Source: Pirellulales bacterium
GTDB taxonomy: Bacteria > Planctomycetota > Planctomycetia > Pirellulales > JAEUIK01
NCBI GenBank assembly: GCA_019694435.1
Contig: JAIBBZ010000015.1
Location: 1-64,000, forward strand
DNA length: 64,000 nt
Direction: 5' to 3'
The notes under the pieces were generated by a model. It searched no databases, was not told the origin of the DNA, and saw nothing but the letters and a program-made list of their open reading frames with translations. Below are positions 1 to 8,628 of the stretch, in pieces. A program made the translations under genes and the position numbers. Each line of letters opens with the position of its first letter. Position 1 is the first letter of the stretch.

Positions 1-1385
1 GCAGCCGGGTCGTAGTCCCCGAGTGCGTCGGCCAGTCCGTTGAGCGCCCAGATCGCATGAATTTTGGCCGGCGCCTCGGCCGAGCCGGCCAGCAAACGCT
101 CGAGCGGCGCGACGGCCGGGCGACCCAACCCGACGAGCCGTTGCTGGGCCCGGACGCGCTCGCTATGCGCGGGATGCGCCAGCGCGGCCAACTGCTCTGC
201 GAGCGGCGCCGCGTCGGTCTTTCGCGGTGGCTCGGCCGGCACGTCGCCACGCTCATAGGTGACGCGGTAGATGCGCCCTTTGACTGCCGGATTGAGCCAC
301 CCGCCGTAGTTCCAGTCGGCCACGTACATGGCCCGGCCGTCGGGGCTGAAGCACAAGTCCTGCGGACGGAACTCCTCGCCCTGCCCGTCGTTGACCATGA
401 AGTCGTCGATCTGGGCCGTGAACGTCGCGCCGCTGCGCTCGAAACGGAATCGCTGGATCTTGCCCTTGCCCCATTCGCAGAAGAAGGCGTTGTCGCGATA
501 CTCGGCCGGCCAGGTCACGTCGCGGTAGCACGCCGCGCCGCAAGGCGAGCCGCCTCCGTGCTCGCTGATGTGCGGCAGATGGCGCTCGGGGTGCGGGTGA
601 TAGTCATACGGATAGCCGTAGTAGCCAGTCTCGACGTGATGCGTAAGCCGCGTCCACCAACCGAGGCCGTCGTCGGTATTGTCGTAGGTGAAGATGTTGT
701 CGAGCGAATCGAAAGCTACGTCCAAATGGTTGCGGGTTCCAGAACTGAACACCTCGAGTTGCGTACCGTCGGGCCGCATGCGCACCACACCGCCCCCTTC
801 GAGGGTGACCTGGCTGCCGTCGGCCCCCGTGGCCCGGGCGATCCCCTTATCGCCGACCGACACGTACACGAGGCCGTCCATCCCGAGCCGAATGCCGCTG
901 ACGATGTGATCGTTAAAGCCGAACACGCCGGCCGGAGGTCCGAAACCGTCGGCCAGATCGCGGCGCTCTTCGGCCACGCCGTCGCCATCGCGATCGCGGA
1001 ACACCGAGTAGTGCGGCGCGTGCAGCACGTACAGCGCCCCCTCGTGCCAGAGCAGCCCGAACACGGCCGACAGCCCCTCGCAAAACACCGTCTTGCGCGG
1101 CGGCCCGCCGGTGGGGTCGAAGCGGATCATCAAGACCCGGTCGAACTCCTGCGTCGAAGGTCCGCGCATGTCCATCGGGTCCTCGCCGATGAACAGATTG
1201 CCCGCCTCGTCGCAGGTCACGACGCTCGGGTGTTCGACCTCGGGCGCGCTGTACATCAGCTCTGCGCGAAAGCCGTCGGGCACCTTTTGAGCTGGCGCCG
1301 AACGCGGGTCGAGCCCCGCGGTTCCGAGCAGGCAGACCAAGGCTAAGGCCGCGATGCGATGGGCGGCCGGATCGAGTCGAGACAC
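1..1385 (-). CDS. PVC-type secreted dehydrogenase, 3'-truncated by window edge
   Basis: The visible 461 residues begin with a signal peptide (about residues 1-33, ending near SAPAQ) followed by a six-bladed beta-propeller of the sorbosone/glucose dehydrogenase type, with typical stretches such as FRDRDGDGVAEE, GVFGFNDHIVSG and DNIFTYDNTDDG. At the window edge the frame reads AIWALNGLADAL, the start of a HEAT/armadillo-like repeat region, so the rest of the protein (in this family usually more HEAT repeats and often a haem c domain) lies outside. The start is GTG at 1385, preceded by GGAGTC. Family members are abundant in planctomycetes and are thought to oxidise sugars or polyols in the periplasm; the substrate cannot be read from the sequence. 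Confidence 0.85.
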   Translation of the reverse strand, partial: MSRLDPAAHRIAALALVCLLGTAGLDPRSAPAQKVPDGFRAELMYSAPEVEHPSVVTCDEAGNLFIGEDPMDMRGPSTQEFDRVLMIRFDPTGGPPRKTVFCEGLSAVFGLLWHEGALYVLHAPHYSVFRDRDGDGVAEERRDLADGFGPPAGVFGFNDHIVSGIRLGMDGLVYVSVGDKGIARATGADGSQVTLEGGGVVRMRPDGTQLEVFSSGTRNHLDVAFDSLDNIFTYDNTDDGLGWWTRLTHHVETGYYGYPYDYHPHPERHLPHISEHGGGSPCGAACYRDVTWPAEYRDNAFFCEWGKGKIQRFRFERSGATFTAQIDDFMVNDGQGEEFRPQDLCFSPDGRAMYVADWNYGGWLNPAVKGRIYRVTYERGDVPAEPPRKTDAAPLAEQLAALAHPAHSERVRAQQRLVGLGRPAVAPLERLLAGSAEAPAKIHAIWALNGLADALGDYDPA

Positions 1386-1632
1386 GCGAATGACTCCGTA
1401 AGGCGGGGAAATTGGGGGCGGCGTTGCAGCGTGGTCCGGCGGGTGGCTGGCGTGCTGCACTATGCTAATCCACGCAAAGACTTGCGGCAAAACTGCGGCC
1501 GCTGGCTGCGCGGCCGCGAGCGGGATGATTGAACTTCCGGCCGGACACTGGTTTTGACATACTTCGGCCCCCGGCGAGGGTCCGGTCCGAGGCCGGCCGG
1601 GCAACGCCCCCACTCAGAGCGGCACGGATGCC

Positions 1633-2439
1633 ATGCTCGATCTGTCGATCGTACTACCGTTTGCCAACGACGCCGCGCGGCTTGCGCGGCGCGTGCCCGA
1701 GCTGGTTGGAGCGATGTACCGGCACGGCAACAGTTTCGAGATCGTCGCGGTCGACGCCGGCTCGACCCCCGCGGAGTACGATGCGACGCGCGTCATCCTG
1801 CGCGATGTACCGCAGGCCCGGCTGCTGCGACTTGCCCCATGCGGCGGCCTCGACGCGGCATTGACGATGGCGCTCTCGGCATTGGCCGGCGAAGCAGTCG
1901 TCGTCATGCCGGCCGATCTCCGATACGTGGCCGACGACATCACATTGCTCACCGAGCGTCTGGCGCGTTGCGACCTGGTGTTTGCGCGGCGGCGCCAATC
2001 GCGCGCGAAGCGCTATGTGCGCGGGGTGTGGCAAGCGCCGCGACGCTGGCTGTGCGGCACGCTGGCACACGACCCGACGAGCGGCTTTTGGGCCGCTCGG
2101 CGCGAGGCGGTCTCGGGCCTGCAACTGTTTCTCGGCCAGTCCCGCTACGTGGCGGAGATCGTCGCCAGCCGCGGCTTTCGCGTCGGCGAGGTCTACGTCG
2201 AATACCGCGCGGACGAGCCGGCCTCGCGCATCGCGCGACCGCTGCCTGGGCCGCTGTGCCTGCTGGCAACGGCCTGGCAGATGCGCCATGTAGTCGATGC
2301 GACGGGCAGCGACGTCGAGTTGCTCGACGCCCCGCAAGTTTCCGCCTGGCGGGTCAACAAGAGCCCGTCGGCGCTGCGCCGACTCGACGGGCACCATGCG
2401 CCCGCGGCCGGTGCGCTCCATCCCCACTCTCATCTGTAA
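1633..2439 (+). CDS. GT2-like glycosyltransferase, divergent
   Basis: A 268-residue soluble protein whose N-terminus (LDLSIVLPFANDAARLARRV) and following EIVAVDAGST resemble the GT-A fold of family 2 glycosyltransferases. The usual acidic DXD region is weakened to MPADLRYVADD, so nucleotide-sugar binding is uncertain. The C-terminal part (GFRVGEVYVEYRADEPASR) resembles the tail of dolichol-phosphate-mannose-synthase-like proteins, but no membrane segments follow. The TAA stop overlaps the AAGGA ribosome binding site of lpxB, so the two are probably co-transcribed. A role in envelope glycan synthesis is inferred from context only. Confidence 0.7.
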   Translation: MLDLSIVLPFANDAARLARRVPELVGAMYRHGNSFEIVAVDAGSTPAEYDATRVILRDVPQARLLRLAPCGGLDAALTMALSALAGEAVVVMPADLRYVADDITLLTERLARCDLVFARRRQSRAKRYVRGVWQAPRRWLCGTLAHDPTSGFWAARREAVSGLQLFLGQSRYVAEIVASRGFRVGEVYVEYRADEPASRIARPLPGPLCLLATAWQMRHVVDATGSDVELLDAPQVSAWRVNKSPSALRRLDGHHAPAAGALHPHSHL

Positions 2440-2447
2440 GGACGGTC

Positions 2448-3701
2448 ATGGCCAGCTCGTCCCCGCTCGTCTACTTCTCGGTGGGCGAACCCAGCGGCGA
2501 TGTACACGCCGCCAACCTGATCAAGGCCCTGCGCCGCGAGTGCCCTGGTCTGCGAGCGGTCGGCTACGGCGGACCGAAAATGCAGGCCGCCGGCTGCGAG
2601 CTGCACGAGGACCTGACGAAACTGGCCGTGATGTGGTTTCTGCGCGTGTTTTGGAACATCCGCACCTTTCTCCAACTCCTGGCCCGGGCCGAGCAGTTCT
2701 TCGCCACCGAGCGGCCCGACGCAGTCGTGCTCGTCGACTACCCGGGCTTCAATTGGCTGATTGCCAAGCGTGCCAAGCGGCTCGGCATTCCGGTGTTCTA
2801 CTATTCGCCCCCACAGGTCTGGGCCTGGGCCCGCTGGCGGGTCAAGAAGATGCGCGAGCGCGTCGATCTCGCCCTCAGCGGGCTGCCCTTCGAGGTGCGA
2901 TGGTTGTCCGAGCGTGGCTGTCGGGTGACGTACGTGGGCCATCCGTTTTTCGACGAGGTGCGCCAGTACCCGTTCGACGAGGCCTTTTGCGCCCAGCAGC
3001 GTGCCGGACAGGGGCCACTGGTGGTGCTCCTCCCCGGCTCGCGAAACCAGGAGCTGAAACACAATCTGCGCTGGTTGCTCTCGGCTGCCGAGCGGATTCA
3101 CGCGGCGCGACCCGACGTGCGGTTTGCCGCGGCTTGTTTCCGGGACTCGCAGGCCGAATCGGTCCGCCAGCAAGCCGACGCACGCGGGCTGCCACTCGAG
3201 GTCTTCCACGGTCGCACGCCCGAGCTGATCGCCGCGGCCCACTCGTGCATCGCCGTGTCGGGCTCGGTATCGCTCGAGCTGCTCCATCACGCCCGGCCGA
3301 CGGTCGTCGTATATTGGATCGATGCCCTGGCATACTTCGTCCAAACGTTCTTTCGCAAGGCGAAGTACATCACGCTGGTCAATCTGCTGGCCGACGAAGA
3401 CCCGTTAGCCGGCCGGCCGCGCGACGCCGCACCACCCGACGCGTTGTTATTCCCCGAGTACCTCACATGGCAGGACCGTTCGGCCGATCTGGCCCGACAC
3501 GTGCTTGGCTGGCTCAACGATCCGGCGGCCCATGCGCGGCGCGTCGGCGAGCTGGAGGCGCTGCGCGATCGTTTTGGCCAGTCCGGTGCCGCGGTCAAAG
3601 CGGCCCGGCTCATCCTCGCGTCGGTTGCGGCCCCGGGTCCGCGCGAAACGCTTCGCGGCCCGCACCTCCGCACGGCCGGTGGCGTCGTACGCTCACCGTG
3701 A
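2448..3701 (+). CDS. lpxB: lipid-A-disaccharide synthase LpxB
   Basis: This 417-residue protein is a GT19 enzyme that joins UDP-2,3-diacylglucosamine to lipid X, giving the lipid A disaccharide at the inner membrane. Diagnostic stretches are FSVGEPSGDVHAANLI near the N-terminus, YSPPQVWAWARWR, VGHPFFDE, LLPGSRNQELK and SGSVSLELL near the C-terminus. The ATG at 2448 is used because AAGGA lies just upstream, overlapping the preceding stop; an in-frame opening further upstream lacks homology. Together with waaA at 41644 it shows that the organism makes LPS. The next gene follows closely. Confidence 0.95.
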   Translation: MASSSPLVYFSVGEPSGDVHAANLIKALRRECPGLRAVGYGGPKMQAAGCELHEDLTKLAVMWFLRVFWNIRTFLQLLARAEQFFATERPDAVVLVDYPGFNWLIAKRAKRLGIPVFYYSPPQVWAWARWRVKKMRERVDLALSGLPFEVRWLSERGCRVTYVGHPFFDEVRQYPFDEAFCAQQRAGQGPLVVLLPGSRNQELKHNLRWLLSAAERIHAARPDVRFAAACFRDSQAESVRQQADARGLPLEVFHGRTPELIAAAHSCIAVSGSVSLELLHHARPTVVVYWIDALAYFVQTFFRKAKYITLVNLLADEDPLAGRPRDAAPPDALLFPEYLTWQDRSADLARHVLGWLNDPAAHARRVGELEALRDRFGQSGAAVKAARLILASVAAPGPRETLRGPHLRTAGGVVRSP

Positions 3702-3732
3702 AATGCCGCGCCGTTCCGGGGGCGCCAAGCCG

Positions 3733-5130
3733 ATGAACCGCCCCGAGACTTGGGCAACGCTGGCCCTGTTGGCATTGGCGGCCCTTGGCTTCGCCTGTGA
3801 TCTGGGCTTCGACCCGATCAACCCCGACGCGGGCCTCTATCTGCCGCTCGCCCGAGAAATGGCCCAGGGCAAGGCGCTCTATCGAGAACTGCCCTGCGAT
3901 TACCCGCCGCTTGGCCCCTCGGTCTTGGCACTGCTCGGCCAGACGACTCGATCAAGCCCAGTGCACGTCATGGGCCTGTTCATCGCCTTGCAAGGCGTGA
4001 ACGCGGTGTTGCTCGGCTGGTTGTTGCAGCGGCTGGGACATGCTCGACCGTTGGCCCTGGTTGGCGCCGCGCTGTGGCTTGCCTGGACTTGGGCCTGCGA
4101 GGGCTCGGCCATCGTGCTCGAGCCATTGGTGAATCTCGGCCTGCTCGCCGCGGCCGTCGCGACGACGTTCGCCGGCGTGTCTGCGGCCGTCGTTGCGGGG
4201 CTGTTCGCCGGCGCGGCCCTGGCAACCAAGCAGTATGCGCTCTTGGCGCTGCCCGGACTCGTCGGGCTGGTGATGGCCCGAGTGCATCCGCGAAACGCAG
4301 CGTCGAGCGCGACCGCCCCCGCATGGGCGCGATTGGCGTGCTTCTCACTCGGAGCGGCCACGCCGTTCCTTTTGTTCTGTCTCGATCTGCAGCAGACGCC
4401 CAGCAGCCTGGCCTGGCACCTGGCTACCTTCGGTGGGCGCGATTACGGAGTCATCGGACCGCGCACGCTGTTGCAGGCCCTGACGAACGGCGGGCCGGCG
4501 CTGCCGTTGAGCGTTGTGGCCGCTTTGGCCTTATGCACCGCGGTGCTGCGGCCCACGGCGCGCAGCGTGGCGGTCGTGCTGCTGTTGATCGGCATGACCT
4601 TGCCTTTGACCGTGCGCGATTATCCCCATTACGTCCAGTTGGCCGCCCCCTGGGGCGTGGTGGCGCTGGTCGAAGCCGCGGCGCTCGGTAGCCAATCGTT
4701 CGCCGGCAGCACCGCGTCCGCCGGACGCCTGCTGATCGCCGGCGCGCTGGTTTGGCTGCCGGTGTGGCTCGCCGCGCTCGGAGCGATCGTGCCCGAATTG
4801 CGCGAGCGCCCCCGCGATCAACAACGCCTGGTCGCCGAGTTCGTCCGCCAGAAGTTGAGCGCCGGCGAACCGTGCGTCATCGTCGGGGCGCCGTGGTTGT
4901 ATGCCCTGGCCGAACTCCGGGCCGCGGGCGACGACTATCGCTTCGTAAGCTCGCTCACCGGCGGCTCGGCGGCCGAACAGGTCCGTCGCGACGGTCTATT
5001 GGCTCGTGCCGCGGCGGTCGTCTCGACCGCGCCGATCGAGGGCGAATGGCCCTGGGCTCCGGCCCAGCCGCGATTCAGCTCGGACAACTCAAAGCTCTAC
5101 CAGGTCTATATTTATCATCGAGCGCCTTGA
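3733..5130 (+). CDS. GT39/PMT-like integral membrane glycosyltransferase
   Basis: A 465-residue polytopic protein with roughly ten hydrophobic segments. The first extracytoplasmic loop carries DPINPDAGLYLPLAREM followed by LYRELPCDYPPLGP, the pattern of GT39 (ArnT/PMT-like) enzymes that use polyprenyl-phosphate sugars: an acidic pair, then Y and a G-x-LY-x-PPL motif. A soluble C-terminal part follows the last membrane helix. ATG 3733 is chosen; an alternative ATG at 3703, one base after the lpxB stop, would add ten polar residues. It overlaps the next gene by four bases if that gene uses TTG 5127. Substrate and acceptor are unknown. Confidence 0.8.
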   Translation: MNRPETWATLALLALAALGFACDLGFDPINPDAGLYLPLAREMAQGKALYRELPCDYPPLGPSVLALLGQTTRSSPVHVMGLFIALQGVNAVLLGWLLQRLGHARPLALVGAALWLAWTWACEGSAIVLEPLVNLGLLAAAVATTFAGVSAAVVAGLFAGAALATKQYALLALPGLVGLVMARVHPRNAASSATAPAWARLACFSLGAATPFLLFCLDLQQTPSSLAWHLATFGGRDYGVIGPRTLLQALTNGGPALPLSVVAALALCTAVLRPTARSVAVVLLLIGMTLPLTVRDYPHYVQLAAPWGVVALVEAAALGSQSFAGSTASAGRLLIAGALVWLPVWLAALGAIVPELRERPRDQQRLVAEFVRQKLSAGEPCVIVGAPWLYALAELRAAGDDYRFVSSLTGGSAAEQVRRDGLLARAAAVVSTAPIEGEWPWAPAQPRFSSDNSKLYQVYIYHRAP

Positions 5131-5915
5131 CGCACCGTCCGCATCCCGCGGCGGGTATCAACCACCGGCTCGACCAGGAATCCAACGCCTTGCTGCTGCA
5201 AGAACCTCCCCCGACGCCGTACGACCTGAAGTTCTCGTTGTTCGGCATTCCCGTGCGGATCAGCCCTTACTTCTGGCTGGCGGGCATCGTGCTGGGCGCG
5301 TCGGCACGCAAATTCGAGTTCGTCGTGTTGTGGGTTGTCGCGGCGCTGCTTGCGATCCTGGTTCACGAACTAGGACATGCGTTTGCCGCGCGGCGCTTCG
5401 GCAATCGACCGTCGATCGTGTTACACGCTGCCGGCGGGCTGGCGATCTACAGCCCACGGCGCGAGACCTTGGGCACACGGCTGGCGATTCTTGCCGCGGG
5501 ACCGGGCGCCGGGTTTCTGTTGGCCGCGGTGATCATCGTGTTGCTCAAAGTGTCCAGGCGGGGAATTTTTTTTGAGTTCCCCGGCGACCTGATCGAACTC
5601 GACGGCGGGCAACCGCTCAACTTCCGGCTCAACGTGCTGACGGCCGACGTCCTCTACATCTGCATCTACTGGGGACTGGTGAACCTGCTGCCGATCTATC
5701 CCTTGGACGGTGGGCAGATCGCGCGGCTGCTGAGCGTGCGCCACGATCCGATTCTGGGGGAGTCGCGGGCATCGATGTTGTCGCTGTGGACGGCCGGTGG
5801 CGCGGCGTTGTTCTGTGCCTTCAAGTTTCCAGACAGCCTGTTTTTGCCGCTGTTTTTTGGCTTTCTCGCCTACGAGAACTACCGGGCGTTGCAGTCCGGA
5901 TCGCGCTGGCGCTAG
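5127..5915 (+). CDS. M50 family site-2-type zinc metalloprotease
   Basis: Membrane-embedded protease with a zinc-binding HELGHAFAARRFG motif (HExxH) in its second hydrophobic segment and the downstream NLLPIYPLDGGQ motif, whose Asp is the third zinc ligand. There are about six membrane segments and no PDZ or CBS domain, so it belongs to the compact SpoIVFB/Rv-type group rather than RseP. The start is uncertain: TTG 5127 overlaps the stop of the preceding gene, and another TTG at 5190 begins nearer the conserved region; no ATG is available. It probably cleaves a membrane-bound regulator, but no partner is visible nearby. Confidence 0.85.
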   Translation: MTHRPHPAAGINHRLDQESNALLLQEPPPTPYDLKFSLFGIPVRISPYFWLAGIVLGASARKFEFVVLWVVAALLAILVHELGHAFAARRFGNRPSIVLHAAGGLAIYSPRRETLGTRLAILAAGPGAGFLLAAVIIVLLKVSRRGIFFEFPGDLIELDGGQPLNFRLNVLTADVLYICIYWGLVNLLPIYPLDGGQIARLLSVRHDPILGESRASMLSLWTAGGAALFCAFKFPDSLFLPLFFGFLAYENYRALQSGSRWR

Positions 5916-6001
5916 TCGCGCGCGGCGCCGTGGCCCGCGCGCTGCGGCGCAGTTGGCGGCGCGTGTCCGCATCGAGCGCGCGACGGCTCAACGATGGTTC
6001 A

Positions 6002-6064
6002 GCGCGCGATGCTCGCGCGCGTTACGCGTGACACCGTGAAGATGCGCCGCGCGATGCGCGGCGC
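6002..6064. repeat. two adjacent GC-rich perfect hairpins
   Basis: First hairpin: GCGCGCGA (6002-6009), loop TGC, TCGCGCGC (6013-6020). Second hairpin: GCGCCGCGC (6044-6052), loop GAT, GCGCGGCGC (6056-6064). Both are perfect and both have a 3-base loop. Neither is followed by a T-run, so they are not classical intrinsic terminators; they may slow polymerase or protect the 3' end of the M50 message. Confidence 0.6.
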
Positions 6065-6132
6065 GCTGCTTCGTAGCGCGCGGTCTCGATCGTTCACACG
6101 AAAAAAATTTCTGCGAAAGTCAAGAACTCATC

Positions 6133-6160
6133 TTGCAGAATTTTTGGAGATTCGTACAAA
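6133..6160 (+). promoter_or_regulatory. candidate sigma-70 promoter for micro-protein gene
   Basis: TTGCAG (6133-6138), a 16-base spacer and TACAAA (6155-6160). It is the best match to a -35/-10 pair in the AT-richer half of the intergenic region and would give a leader of about 210 bases before the gene at 6378. Confidence 0.35.
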
Positions 6161-6377
6161 TAGCTGGCATGAGTTCCGCTCAGGGACAAGACGGTGTGGC
6201 TGCTCAACCCAGCGAGAGTCGTCTCACCGTTTACGAAGGATTGTTGTTTTTCTTGTCAGTGGTGTGCGTGAGCGTGAGGATCGTTTGAGGCATCGCGCCG
6301 AACAGACGTACTGATCGACGTCGAGCAACAAGCGGCACGAGGCACGCCCACCGGGAACTTTTTTTGGAGGACGTAGC

Positions 6378-6458
6378 GTGGCCAAGAAGAAAGCCAAGAA
6401 GGCTGCCAAGGGTGCGAAGAAGGCTACCAAGAAGGCTGCGAAGAAGAAGAAGAAGTAG
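6378..6458 (+). CDS. 26-residue Lys/Ala micro-protein, histone-tail-like
   Basis: GTG-initiated frame of 26 codons coding for 15 Lys and 8 Ala plus single Val, Gly and Thr, arranged as AKK/AAK units (start VAKKKAKKAAKG, end AAKKKKK). GGAGG at 6366-6370 sits 7 bases before the GTG, an ideal ribosome binding site, and a strong intrinsic terminator follows 150 bases downstream. The composition matches the lysine-rich tails of bacterial histone H1-like proteins (Hc1, AlgP-type), so binding to DNA or RNA is a reasonable inference. It stands alone, between a protease gene and convergent mrp. It is too short for most gene finders. Confidence 0.7.
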   Translation: MAKKKAKKAAKGAKKATKKAAKKKKK

Positions 6459-6824
6459 CCTCTGGTAGTGTGTGATTTGCCGGCTGACCGGTCGCAAGAT
6501 TTGTCAGTCGTGTAATCCTCGCCACCTGATGTGGCCCTGCCCGCGAATCGCTTTCGGCCGGACCGCAACGGCTTTGATTCGCAGGCTCCACCGATCACAA
6601 CGAGAAAGGGCCGCCTGGCAACTCTGCCAGGCGGCCCTGTGCTTTTTGCTGATCGCTGCTTCCAGCCAGCCGCGGCTAATCACGCTGTTCGATGCGAAGC
6701 GACTGGTGCCCCCTGCGCTTAACGAGCCCCCCAGCGGCGCCGGGCAGCCGGCCGACGCCTCCGCAGAACTTCGGGGGCCCGGATCTTGGGCTGGCCGGGA
6801 GCGGCCCGCCCGCTGCAGCGGCCG
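6459..6824. other. 366-bp convergent intergenic region
   Basis: Lies between the micro-protein gene (+) and the 3' end of mrp (-). Apart from the terminator at 6608-6647 nothing recognisable was found. Confidence 0.6.
6608..6647 (+). terminator. intrinsic terminator, possibly bidirectional
   Basis: Perfect 13-bp stem GGGCCGCCTGGCA / TGCCAGGCGGCCC with a 4-base loop (6608-6637), then TGTGCTTTTT. On the other strand the stem is followed by TTTCTCGTT, so it could also end mrp transcripts, with weaker effect. Confidence 0.85.
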
Positions 6825-7907
6825 TCAGAGCACCGTCAGGCTCGGCAGTACCGGCGCCGCGCGGTGCCGGTCGGCGAGGCCGCGCACAAGATTGCGGCAG
6901 ATCGCTTCCAGGTACGGCGCCACTTGCGGATCGTCGAACGTGGCCGCGACGCGCCCCGCATCGCCTTCGGCGCGGATGTGCATGTTGATCGGCACTTCGC
7001 CCAGAAAGGGCACCTCGAGTTCGGCCGCCTTACGCTGCGCGCCGCCCGAGCCAAAGATCTCGTACCGCTGGTTGCAGCCAGGACAGAGAAAGTAGCTCAT
7101 GTTCTCGACCATGCCCAACAGCGGAATGTTTACCTTGCGAAACATGGCGATCGCCTTCACAGCGTCGGCCAGCGCCACGTCTTGCGGAGTGCAAACGACG
7201 ACGGCGCCGGTGAGCGGCAACAACTGCGAGAGTGTCAGCGCGATGTCGCCCGTCCCCGGCGGCATGTCGATGATCAGGTAATCGAGCTCGCCCCAGTCGG
7301 TGTCCTTGAGAAAGTTGGTGATCGCGCCGTGCAGCATGGGTCCGCGCCAGACGACCGCATCGCCCGGCGCGACGAGAAACCCCATGCTCATGACCTTCAA
7401 ACCCCCGGCTTCGATCGGCGCGAGCTTCTTCTCGGGCGTGACACTCGGCCGCTGTTGCACGCCGATCAGATGGGGCACGCTCGGCCCGTAGACGTCGGCA
7501 TCCATCAACCCCACGACACAGCCTGCCCGCCGCAATCCAAACGCCAGGCTCGTGGCGATGGTGCTTTTGCCGACGCCTCCCTTGCCGGACCCGACCGCGA
7601 TCACGCTTTTGGCGCACAAGCCGATCTGCCCGATCGGGAGCACGGGCCGCCGCAGGACGTCCAATTGAATGTCGACGGCTGCCAGGCCAGGAAATTTGCT
7701 CCGCAAGGCGGCCGCCAATTCGTCGCGCGTTTGCTGCCAGAGCGGTGCGACGTGGGTCGACAGTTCCAGGACCAGCGCGAGGTGGTCGCCCTGCAGGCGC
7801 ACGTCGCGGACCTGGCCGTTTTCGACCACACCGCGGCCCGACTCCGGGTCGCGAAACCGGGCCAGCTCGGCCTCGATGTCGGCGAGTTGAGGAAGATCTG
7901 CGGCCAT
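6825..7907 (-). CDS. mrp: Mrp/ApbC-type Fe-S cluster carrier ATPase
   Basis: A 360-residue P-loop ATPase. The N-terminal ~90 residues form a MIP18/DUF59 domain; a deviant Walker A motif GSGKGGVGKST follows at about residues 106-116, and LCPGCNQRYEIFG near residue 280 supplies the CxxC pair that binds a bridging 4Fe-4S cluster in the dimer. Family members receive and hand over Fe-S clusters in the cytosol. AAGGAAC lies 8 bases before the ATG. The neighbouring complex I operon encodes many Fe-S subunits, making it a plausible client, but a direct link is inferred. Confidence 0.93.
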   Translation of the reverse strand: MAADLPQLADIEAELARFRDPESGRGVVENGQVRDVRLQGDHLALVLELSTHVAPLWQQTRDELAAALRSKFPGLAAVDIQLDVLRRPVLPIGQIGLCAKSVIAVGSGKGGVGKSTIATSLAFGLRRAGCVVGLMDADVYGPSVPHLIGVQQRPSVTPEKKLAPIEAGGLKVMSMGFLVAPGDAVVWRGPMLHGAITNFLKDTDWGELDYLIIDMPPGTGDIALTLSQLLPLTGAVVVCTPQDVALADAVKAIAMFRKVNIPLLGMVENMSYFLCPGCNQRYEIFGSGGAQRKAAELEVPFLGEVPINMHIRAEGDAGRVAATFDDPQVAPYLEAICRNLVRGLADRHRAAPVLPSLTVL

Positions 7908-7977
7908 CCGTCACGTTCCTTTCCAGGGCAAAGTTCGACAATCCGCCCGGCGCCGGCCCCACCGGGGCTCAGACGCG

Positions 7978-8520
7978 TCAGGCCTCGTCGAGCGGTTCGA
8001 AATCGGGAGTCGGCTCGAAATCAATCGCCGCATCCGTCTCTGGCGGCTGCGGCGATTGGCGGCGAGTGCGGCTTCGACTCACCGGCTCGTTCGTCGCCGG
8101 CGACCAGGGCAACCGCTGCCAGATCGCCTCGCGCACACCCCAGCGGCGCCGCGGCTGCAAGGCAAAGTGCCGCGCGGCCAGCGATTCGATGCCCGACAAC
8201 TCGTGCAACTGCGACCAGGCGGCGCTGACCCCCAACTCCAAGGCGGTCTGCCATTCCGAGGTCCCCAGCGCAATCCACGCCGCGCGGGGAAAGCGCCGGC
8301 GCAGCCGCTCGAGCCGGGCCACGCTCCCGGCGGCTGCGAAGCACGACACTTCGACCCCGACGATGCAATCCGGCCAATCGGCCAGCCGCGCACCGGCCTC
8401 GTCGAGGCTGCGGCACTCGACCACGCGATCGATCTGACCGACCGTGGCCTGACGAATCGCCGGCGCCCAGCACGCGCGGCGTTCTACGACCAACATTCGC
8501 CTCGCCAATGCTGCCGACAT
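7978..8520 (-). CDS. receiver-like protein of unknown function
   Basis: A 180-residue soluble protein I cannot assign to a named family. The first ~120 residues alternate hydrophobic strands and helices in the order of a CheY-like receiver: RMLVVERRA, then DCIVGVEVSCF, RFPRAAWIALG, and LGVSAAWSQLHEL. The position where the phosphorylated Asp is expected reads GVEVS and holds no Asp. The C-terminal ~60 residues are polar and Pro/Glu-rich. ATG 8520 is used; a TTG at 8529 would add three residues. It follows the degenerate regulator gene on the same strand, 108 bases downstream, which hints at a joint role. Confidence 0.7.
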   Translation of the reverse strand: MSAALARRMLVVERRACWAPAIRQATVGQIDRVVECRSLDEAGARLADWPDCIVGVEVSCFAAAGSVARLERLRRRFPRAAWIALGTSEWQTALELGVSAAWSQLHELSGIESLAARHFALQPRRRWGVREAIWQRLPWSPATNEPVSRSRTRRQSPQPPETDAAIDFEPTPDFEPLDEA

Positions 8521-8628
8521 CGTTCTCAACCGAAATCCTGAGACCTGCTGCGTATCCTAGGGGGGTGCGCCCGGCCGCGGCAAGCCGTGCCACGTCGCCG
8601 CGGGACGATCCGGCCGGCCAACGCAGTT

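Larger units (their letters stand above)
5916..6377. other. 462-bp intergenic region with GC hairpins and a leader
   Basis: No convincing gene. The left part (about 5920-6080) is extremely rich in CG/GC dinucleotides and holds perfect short hairpins. The right part is AT-richer and includes a possible sigma-70 promoter at 6133-6160 and then about 200 bases of leader ahead of the micro-protein gene at 6378. An inverted repeat around 6109-6146 (TTTCTGC paired with GCAGAA, then TTTTT) could act as a weak terminator for the M50 gene. Confidence 0.6.
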
